Notes under the pieces: model-generated
What the model was told of the DNA's origin: nothing
Seen by the model: the letters and a program-made list of their open reading frames with translations, nothing else
The model's database searches: none
Made by a program: the position numbers and the translations under genes
Assembly: GCA_964563885.1 (NCBI GenBank)
Contig: CAZLYX010000056.1
Span: 1 to 10,857 of the forward strand
Direction of reading: 5' to 3'
Origin: CAZLYX01 sp964563885
GTDB lineage: Bacteria; Pseudomonadota; Gammaproteobacteria; Burkholderiales; Neisseriaceae
DNA length: 10,857 bases
Shown: in pieces, positions 6,432 through 10,857 of the stretch
Numbering within the stretch: the first letter of the stretch is position 1
Layout: each line of letters opens with the position of its first letter

Positions 6432-7192
6432 GCACGCCGTTTATCGTTTTGATTCCAGCACGCTTAGCCTCTTCGCGCTTGCCCAACAAAGCTTTAGCTG
6501 ATATTCACGGCAAGCCGATGGTGGTGCGCGTGGTTGAACAAGCCCGTAAAAGTGCTGCTGAACGAATAATAGTGGCAACAGATCATGCTGATATTGCTGC
6601 GGCTTGCCAAAATCATGGCGTAGAAGTGGTGCTTACTGGGAATCATCATGAAAGTGGCACCACACGTTTGGCCGAAGCGGCCGAAATTTTGGATTTATCT
6701 GCTGACACAGTTGTGGTAAATGTGCAGGGCGATGAGCCGCTAATCGATCCAGAATTGATTAACCGCACCGCCAACTTATTAGCCGCTAATCAAGTACCCA
6801 TGGCTACAGCTGCTCATGTGATTTATGATTTTGCTGAATTCTTAAATCCCAACTGCGTGAAAGTGGTGTTAAATCACCAATGCAATGCGCTTTATTTTAG
6901 CCGTGCGCCAATTCCATATCCGCGCGATGTGATGCGTGCTGAAGTTAACATGCTACCTGAAAATGTACAGCCATTGCGCCACATTGGTTTATACGCTTAT
7001 AGGGCTGGTTTTTTACAGCAATATGCAGAAATGTCTGAATCGCCGTTGGAGACTATAGAATCATTAGAACAATTGCGCGTATTGTGGCATGGCCATGATA
7101 TTGCAGTAGAAATCACGACACATGCACCAGCAGCGGGCGTAGATACTCAAGAAGATTTAGACCGCGTGCGTGCCGTATTTCAAGCAGATTAG
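6428..7192 (+). CDS. kdsB: 3-deoxy-manno-octulosonate cytidylyltransferase (CMP-Kdo synthetase)
   Basis: KdsB joins CTP and Kdo to form CMP-Kdo, the activated sugar that WaaA adds to lipid IVA; it is cytosolic and magnesium dependent. The 254-residue length is typical. Visible signatures: the nucleotide-binding loop IPARLASSRLPNKAL (9-23), VATDH (49-53), ESGTTR (75-80), VQGDEPLI (99-106) with the metal-binding aspartate D102, YFSRAPIPYPRD (156-167), RHIGLYAYR (184-192), ESLEQLRVL (211-219) and GVDTQEDLDRV (237-247). The ATG overlaps the stop of the preceding gene by four bases, so translation is likely coupled and no separate promoter is needed. Codons 175-178 form ATGCTACCTGAA, one base off an uptake sequence. 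An inverted uptake-sequence pair follows the stop codon. Confidence 0.96.
   Translation: MSTPFIVLIPARLASSRLPNKALADIHGKPMVVRVVEQARKSAAERIIVATDHADIAAACQNHGVEVVLTGNHHESGTTRLAEAAEILDLSADTVVVNVQGDEPLIDPELINRTANLLAANQVPMATAAHVIYDFAEFLNPNCVKVVLNHQCNALYFSRAPIPYPRDVMRAEVNMLPENVQPLRHIGLYAYRAGFLQQYAEMSESPLETIESLEQLRVLWHGHDIAVEITTHAPAAGVDTQEDLDRVRAVFQAD
6950..6961 (+). repeat. In-frame uptake-sequence variant inside kdsB
   Basis: ATGCTACCTGAA differs from AGGCTACCTGAA only at the second base. It falls exactly in frame as codons 175-178 of kdsB (M-L-P-E). It could be a functional genic uptake signal or simply the protein sequence; one copy cannot decide. Confidence 0.45.
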
Positions 7193-7195
7193 TGC

Positions 7196-7251
7196 TTGAG
7201 GCTACCTGAAAAATTAGTTTAGTGTCATTTTACTCTTTCAGGTAGCCTCAA
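7196..7251. repeat. Inverted uptake-sequence pair between kdsB and adk
   Basis: A 16-bp stem (7196-7211 with 7236-7251) closes a 24-base loop, with uptake 12-mers at 7199-7210 (forward) and 7237-7248 (reverse). It starts 4 bases after the kdsB stop codon, the usual place for a terminator. However, the plus strand continues with AAAAAGTATT, not a U run, so termination may be inefficient or Rho-assisted. Confidence 0.8.
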
Positions 7252-7315
7252 AAAGTATTAAGATAAGCATGAATTTAGTAAACCAAAACCATCCCATAAT
7301 GATTAAGGAAATGAT

Positions 7316-7963
7316 ATGAATGTATTATTGTTGGGCGCGCCAGGCGCGGGCAAAGGCACTCAAGCACAATTCATCACCGCAGCATTTAATATTCCACAAA
7401 TCTCTACCGGCGACATGTTGCGTGCTGCGGTTAAAGATGGCACGCCGTTGGGTTTAGAAGCAAAAAAAATTATGGATGAAGGCGGTTTGGTGCGCGATGA
7501 TATTATTATCGGCTTGGTAAAAGAGCGTATTGCTCAAGCAGATTGCGCCAATGGCTTTTTGTTTGACGGTTTCCCGCGTACATTAGCTCAAGCCGAAGCG
7601 ATGGTTGAAGCGGGTGTAGATTTAGATGCAGTAGTAGAAATTGATGTGCCAGACGAAGCAATTGTAGACCGCATGAGCGGCCGTCGCGCACATTTGGTTT
7701 CTGGTCGTACTTACCATATTCGTCATAATCCGCCAAAAGTTGAAGGCAAAGATGATTTAACGGGTGAAGATTTAGTGCAACGAGATGATGACAAAGAAGA
7801 AACAGTCAAAAAACGTTTGCAGGTATACCATGAACAAACTGAAGTTTTGGTGAGCTTTTACAGCACCTTAACTGGTGACAAAACACCCAAATATATTAAA
7901 GTAGATGGCACTCAGCAGGTTGAACAAGTTAAAGCTGAAGTATTGGCAGCCTTGGGTAAATAA
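7316..7963 (+). CDS. adk: Adenylate kinase
   Basis: Adenylate kinase interconverts ATP + AMP and 2 ADP in the cytosol. The 215-residue protein is of the long, LID-containing bacterial type. The P-loop GAPGAGKGTQ (7-16) is at the N-terminus, with K13 the phosphate-binding lysine. STGDMLR begins at residue 30, and FDGFPRT and RMSGRR follow. The LID contains GRTYHIRHNPPKVEGKDD and no cysteine tetrad, so it is the zinc-free Gram-negative form, closely resembling that of E. coli. TAAGGAAA lies about 6 bases before the ATG, a good ribosome binding site. The gene stands alone between two uptake-sequence hairpins, the second a strong terminator. A promoter is expected in 7252-7315; CATAAT at 7295-7300 is a possible -10 without a good -35. 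Confidence 0.97.
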   Translation: MNVLLLGAPGAGKGTQAQFITAAFNIPQISTGDMLRAAVKDGTPLGLEAKKIMDEGGLVRDDIIIGLVKERIAQADCANGFLFDGFPRTLAQAEAMVEAGVDLDAVVEIDVPDEAIVDRMSGRRAHLVSGRTYHIRHNPPKVEGKDDLTGEDLVQRDDDKEETVKKRLQVYHEQTEVLVSFYSTLTGDKTPKYIKVDGTQQVEQVKAEVLAALGK

Positions 7964-7979
7964 AATAGCACTATTGGTT

Positions 7980-8015
7980 AGGCTACCTGAAAACTTGTTT
8001 TCAGGTAGCCTTTTT
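7980..8015 (+). terminator. Inverted uptake-sequence pair, intrinsic terminator of adk
   Basis: A 14-bp perfect stem (7980-7993 with 7998-8011) closes a tight CTTG tetraloop. The uptake 12-mers are at 7980-7991 (forward) and 8000-8011 (reverse). It starts 17 bases after the adk stop codon and runs straight into TTTTT. This is the most convincing intrinsic terminator among the six uptake-sequence pairs in the window. Confidence 0.9.
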
Positions 8016-8109
8016 GTTTGGTAAAGATCGACAATTAACGTATCCTGGTGTTTGGGCTGGCTAGGCTCTTCAATAGCCTTAACTGTAATCAATAAATGAT
8101 TGGAACAGT

Positions 8110-9603
8110 ATGACGTGGCAAGAAATTCCTTGGGGAAAAATTTTATTGGTGATTTATGCCGTGGTGTTGCTGTTGTGTGTGTTGCGGGTGTTATACAAAC
8201 AGCACAATATTGGTACTGCATTTGCGTGGCTGTTGATGTTGTTTGCCTTTCCGGTGGTTGGCGTGATTTTGTATGCGCTGATTGGGGAGCCGCGTTTGGG
8301 GATGGCGAGAGCTAAACGAACAGAAGAGATGAATCGTTTTTATGGGCAGGTTATCGAGCGTTATTTGGATGGTGTGCATCTAGAAGATACGCCCAGTAAT
8401 TTATCACCACGTTATCACGGCTTGGGCAAGATGGCTGCTGGCGGCACGGGCATAAAAATAACCAATAATAATGCGATAGCTTTGCTCAGTACCACTGAAA
8501 CCATTGTTGATAGCATGTTGGCAGATATAGAAGCGGCTGAACTTTCCTGTTTATTGGTGTTTTATATTATTGACCCAAAAGGAAAAATTGAAACATTACT
8601 TAAAGCGGTAGAGGCTGCAGCTCAGCGCGGGGTGGAATGTATGATTCTGGCCGACGCAGTGGGCAGTAAAAATTTTTTCAATACTGAATGGCCTGCGCGT
8701 TTGGCTGCTGCTGGAGTGGGTGTACAAGCAGCGTTGCCGGTAGGCTTGTGGCGCACGTTGTTTACACGTTCAGACTTGCGTAATCATCGTAAGATTCTAA
8801 TTGTAGATAAAAAAATTGGTTATACCGGTAGCTACAATTTGGTTGACCCAAAATGGTTTAAGCAAGGTGCAGGCGTAGGTGAGTGGATAGACGTTATGAT
8901 GCGCTGTACTGGCCCATTGGTATTGGAAATGGCGGCGGTGTTTTATGCGGATATGGCAGTAGAAAATGATGATAATTTGAATGAAGTATTAGATTACTTG
9001 AGCGGCTTTGTGGAGCGAATACCTACCATGTTGCCTGACAAGATGGCGGCAGGAAACGTGATGGTGCAGTTGATTCCTTCTGCGCCTGATCAAGCTGAAC
9101 GAGTGATTTATGAAACGATTATTTGTGCCATTCATATGGCTGAACAGAAAATTGTGATAACCACGCCATATTTTGTGCCTGATGAGCCATTATTGACAGC
9201 GTTAACTACTGCCGCCAAACGCGGCGTGGATGTAACTTTGGTCTTGCCAAAAAAAGTAGATTCATTAATGGTGCGTTATGCTTCACGTGCATACTATCCT
9301 ATGCTGCTAGATGCAGGTGTAAAAATAGCTTTGTTTGAAGAAGGTTTGCTGCATGCAAAAACCATGACAATAGATAGCGAATATACTTTGTTTGGCACAG
9401 TAAACATGGATATGCGCAGTTTTTTCCTTAACTTGGAAATCAGTTTAGCGATTTATGATTTAGGAATAACAGCTGAAGTGGAGGCGCTTCAGCAGCAATA
9501 TCTGACACAAAGTCGATTAGTGACTAGACAAGCATGGCAACAGCGCGCTAAAGGGTGGGGCTTAATTGAAAATACAGTACGCTTGATGAGCCCGTTGTTG
9601 TAA
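8110..9603 (+). CDS. Cardiolipin synthase, ClsA-type phospholipase D family
   Basis: This 497-residue inner-membrane enzyme condenses two phosphatidylglycerol molecules into cardiolipin and glycerol. Two N-terminal membrane segments are visible, about 9-29 and 35-58, followed by the GEPRLG linker typical of ClsA. The two phospholipase D motifs are complete: H226-R-K228-x4-D233 with G240-S241-x-N243, and H415-A-K417-x4-D422 with G429-T-V-N432. RSFFLNLEISLAIYD near the end matches the ClsA C-terminal region. The overall plan and length fit ClsA (E. coli 486 residues) better than ClsB or ClsC, so clsA or cls would be a fair name. A TTGGAAC stretch before the ATG is a weak ribosome binding site. 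The gene is separated from adk by a terminator and followed by a 307-base gap. Confidence 0.93.
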   Translation: MTWQEIPWGKILLVIYAVVLLLCVLRVLYKQHNIGTAFAWLLMLFAFPVVGVILYALIGEPRLGMARAKRTEEMNRFYGQVIERYLDGVHLEDTPSNLSPRYHGLGKMAAGGTGIKITNNNAIALLSTTETIVDSMLADIEAAELSCLLVFYIIDPKGKIETLLKAVEAAAQRGVECMILADAVGSKNFFNTEWPARLAAAGVGVQAALPVGLWRTLFTRSDLRNHRKILIVDKKIGYTGSYNLVDPKWFKQGAGVGEWIDVMMRCTGPLVLEMAAVFYADMAVENDDNLNEVLDYLSGFVERIPTMLPDKMAAGNVMVQLIPSAPDQAERVIYETIICAIHMAEQKIVITTPYFVPDEPLLTALTTAAKRGVDVTLVLPKKVDSLMVRYASRAYYPMLLDAGVKIALFEEGLLHAKTMTIDSEYTLFGTVNMDMRSFFLNLEISLAIYDLGITAEVEALQQQYLTQSRLVTRQAWQQRAKGWGLIENTVRLMSPLL

Positions 9604-9910
9604 GCGGTTTGGGTAATATGAAAAAGCATAAAAATTATGATTTTGGTATAACAATTACAGGTGTATATGTATCAAAGTGTACCAGTTTCTTGTTTTAAAT
9701 CGTAATCTAATGTAATAATGCTTTTTGTTAATATCATTGGTATGGACAAAGTACGAGTTAATCAGCAGAATTAGCGTCCATTACATGGGAAAGTATGATT
9801 GTTGTTTCTGCTTGTTTGAATAGTCTTGTGTTATCTAAGTGCATTATGACAAGCAGAATTTATCTACTTAAAAAATAAATATTTGCTTTTACATTTATAA
9901 GGAAGACGTT
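9604..9910. other. AT-rich intergenic region between cardiolipin synthase and the HMA-like gene
   Basis: These 307 bases contain no supportable gene on either strand and no uptake sequence. I see no strong terminator after the cardiolipin synthase gene. The one structural element noticed is the inverted repeat at 9806-9858. A promoter for the small downstream gene is expected here, but no convincing -35/-10 pair was found. Confidence 0.7.
9806..9858. repeat. 10-bp inverted repeat with long loop
   Basis: TTCTGCTTGT (9806-9815) and ACAAGCAGAA (9849-9858) are perfect inverted copies separated by 33 bases. They lie 53-105 bases before the HMA-like gene. They could be paired regulator sites or a leader structure. 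Ten exact bases is above casual noise but not decisive. Confidence 0.35.
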
Positions 9911-10111
9911 ATGCCACAAACTAAATTACAAGTCACAGGTATGCAAGACAAGAGTGATGCTAAAAAATTGATCGAAATTGGTGAAGCAGTGGCCAATGTA
10001 AAGTTAATTAACGCCAATTTTGAAACGGGTGTGGTGGTGGTTACCCATGGTGATGGTTTTGATGAAGTGGCTTTCAAAGCGGCCGTATCTGCAGCAGGTT
10101 TTTCTGTTTAA
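9911..10111 (+). CDS. Small HMA-fold protein lacking the CxxC metal site
   Basis: This 66-residue protein follows the beta-alpha-beta-beta-alpha-beta plan of heavy-metal-associated (CopZ/MerP-like) domains: strand KLQVTGM, helix about 14-27, strand VKLINANFETG, strand VVVVTH, helix about 51-62, final FSV. The ending FKAAVSAAGFSV is typical of HMA proteins. The metal loop, normally GMTCxxC, reads G10-M11-Q12-D13-K14-S15-D16, so both cysteines are replaced by aspartate, and the protein has no cysteine at all. Cu(I) binding by the usual chemistry is therefore not expected. AAGGAAG about 5 bases before the ATG is a strong ribosome binding site, suggesting good expression. No copper ATPase or regulator is adjacent. 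Fold assignment is by pattern; the function is unknown. Confidence 0.8.
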   Translation: MPQTKLQVTGMQDKSDAKKLIEIGEAVANVKLINANFETGVVVVTHGDGFDEVAFKAAVSAAGFSV

Positions 10112-10131
10112 ATGAAGCTCAGAAATTAGTG

Positions 10132-10171
10132 CATAAAACAATGGCTCCCATATGGGAGCCATTGTTTTATG
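10132..10171. terminator. 40-base perfect palindrome, bidirectional terminator
   Basis: Every base of 10132-10151 pairs with 10152-10171, centred on CCCATATGGG. The GC-rich core (GGCTCCC/GGGAGCC) is flanked by AAAACAAT and ATTGTTTT, giving a U run at the 3' side on both strands. It lies between the ends of two convergent genes, the HMA-like gene on plus (stop at 10111) and dapC on minus (stop at 10196), so it can terminate both. It contains no uptake sequence, unlike the other terminators here. Confidence 0.9.
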
Positions 10172-10195
10172 GCACACTGAATTTAATACTTAAAC

Positions 10196-10857
10196 TCAAT
10201 ATAAAGCAATTATGCTGTGCGCAGCATGAACACATTCTTTCAAGCTTGCTACAAGTGCAATGCGAACGTAGCCGTTGCCAGCGTTGCCGTGTTGGGTATC
10301 GCGCGCTAAAAAACGGCCAGGCAATACTTGAATCGCTGCTTCAGACCACAGCTTGCGGGCAAAGGCTAAATCATCACCATCTGGCACTTTTAGCCATAGA
10401 TAAAATGAAGCATCTGGCATGGTTACTGCAAATTTTTGCTGTAAAATTGGCACCACTTGATCGAATTTTTGTTGATACAGACGACGGTTTTCTTCAACGT
10501 GTGCTTCATCATTCCAAGCGGCAATGCTGGCACGTTGTATGGGGATGCTCATGGCGCTGCCATGATAAGTGCGGTAAAGCAGAAAAGCGTTTAAAAGCTC
10601 AGCATCACCAGCAACAAAGCCAGAGCGCAAACTCGGTGCATTCGAGCGCTTGGAAAGGCTGGTAAACATCACAATGCCTGTGTTACTGCGACCAAGTTGA
10701 GCCGCAGCTTGCAGGCAGCCAATGGGCGCTTGGCCGTTAAAATAAATTTCTGAATAACACTCATCAGAAGCAATGATAAAACCATAGCGATCTTGTAGCG
10801 CAAAGAGTTCAGCCCAATCTTGCAATTGCATCACTGATCCGCTGGGATTATTGGGTG
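10196..10857 (-). CDS. dapC: N-succinyldiaminopimelate aminotransferase, 3' part (cut by window edge)
   Basis: This is the C-terminal 219 residues of a fold-type I PLP aminotransferase, open through the window edge. It reads in from PNNPSGSV, the conserved NPxNPxG motif, so the upstream GTG at 10832-10834 is internal, not a start. Then come SDECYSEIYF with the PLP-contacting aspartate and tyrosine, and SLSKRSNAPSLRSGF, whose lysine should form the Schiff base. LLYRTYHGSAMS and AAWNDEAHVEENR follow, with YVRIALVA near the end holding the carboxylate-binding arginine. The SKRSN...LRSGF stretch and the AAWNDEAH block point to the proteobacterial DapC group, which makes N-succinyl-LL-diaminopimelate for lysine and peptidoglycan. 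A related alanine or aspartate aminotransferase cannot be excluded from the fragment. The palindrome at 10132-10171 terminates it. Confidence 0.85.
   Translation of the reverse strand, partial: PNNPSGSVMQLQDWAELFALQDRYGFIIASDECYSEIYFNGQAPIGCLQAAAQLGRSNTGIVMFTSLSKRSNAPSLRSGFVAGDAELLNAFLLYRTYHGSAMSIPIQRASIAAWNDEAHVEENRRLYQQKFDQVVPILQQKFAVTMPDASFYLWLKVPDGDDLAFARKLWSEAAIQVLPGRFLARDTQHGNAGNGYVRIALVASLKECVHAAHSIIALY

Noticed and set aside
8100..8315. 71-codon plus-strand frame starting just before the cardiolipin synthase gene
   Set aside because: It overlaps the cardiolipin synthase coding sequence in another frame, whose membrane segments there are typical; a shadow frame.
10129..10665. 178-codon plus-strand frame antisense to dapC
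   Set aside because: It starts at the edge of the terminator palindrome and runs opposite clear aminotransferase motifs; its translation is rich in C, H and Q without domain character.
10196..10834. Complete short aminotransferase starting at GTG 10832-10834
   Set aside because: The frame continues upstream to the window edge with PNNPSGS, a conserved aminotransferase motif, so the gene is a fragment cut by the window.
1..10857. tRNA, rRNA, insertion sequence, prophage, toxin-antitoxin or defence system
   Set aside because: None is visible on either strand; the window is housekeeping genes plus two unknown proteins, and I do not claim a new system.

Overview
The window looks like ordinary chromosome from a member of the Neisseriaceae (Betaproteobacteria). 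The main evidence is thirteen exact copies of the 12-mer AGGCTACCTGAA (either strand), all between genes and mostly in inverted pairs. From memory this is the 'eikDUS' dialect of the Neisseriaceae DNA uptake sequence. Gene content agrees: an lpxK / Trm112-like / kdsB lipopolysaccharide cluster, a DapC-type aminotransferase, and proteins typical of Gram-negative proteobacteria. Base composition looks moderate (mid-40s % G+C by eye). That seems low for Eikenella itself, so a relative sharing the dialect is more likely. I cannot name the genus.

Layout. From the left, on the minus strand, lie yebC (112-843) and a low-molecular-weight tyrosine phosphatase (986-1453). A plus-strand lipoprotein of unknown function (1568-2188) then converges with and overlaps a minus-strand cytosolic protein of unknown function (2178-3284). 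Further right is xseA on the minus strand (3462-4817). A 317-base divergent gap with four uptake sequences follows. Next is a plus-strand run: lpxK (5135-6148), a Trm112/YcaR-like zinc-ribbon protein (6249-6431) overlapping kdsB (6428-7192) by four bases, adk (7316-7963), and a ClsA-type cardiolipin synthase (8110-9603). A 307-base gap leads to a small HMA-fold protein lacking the metal-binding cysteines (9911-10111). A 40-base perfect palindrome then separates it from the 3' part of a minus-strand dapC, cut by the window edge.

Functionally, lpxK (lipid A 4'-kinase) and kdsB (CMP-Kdo synthesis) supply the two halves of Kdo-lipid A. Cardiolipin synthase acts on the same envelope, adk maintains adenylate balance, xseA serves DNA repair, yebC serves translation, and dapC serves lysine and peptidoglycan precursor synthesis.

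I see no mobile element, CRISPR array, tRNA, rRNA or defence system. The points most worth a second look are the cysteine-less HMA protein with a DxxD in place of CxxC, the dense uptake-sequence hairpins in a divergent promoter region, an in-frame uptake-sequence variant inside kdsB, and two unrecognised proteins that overlap tail to tail.
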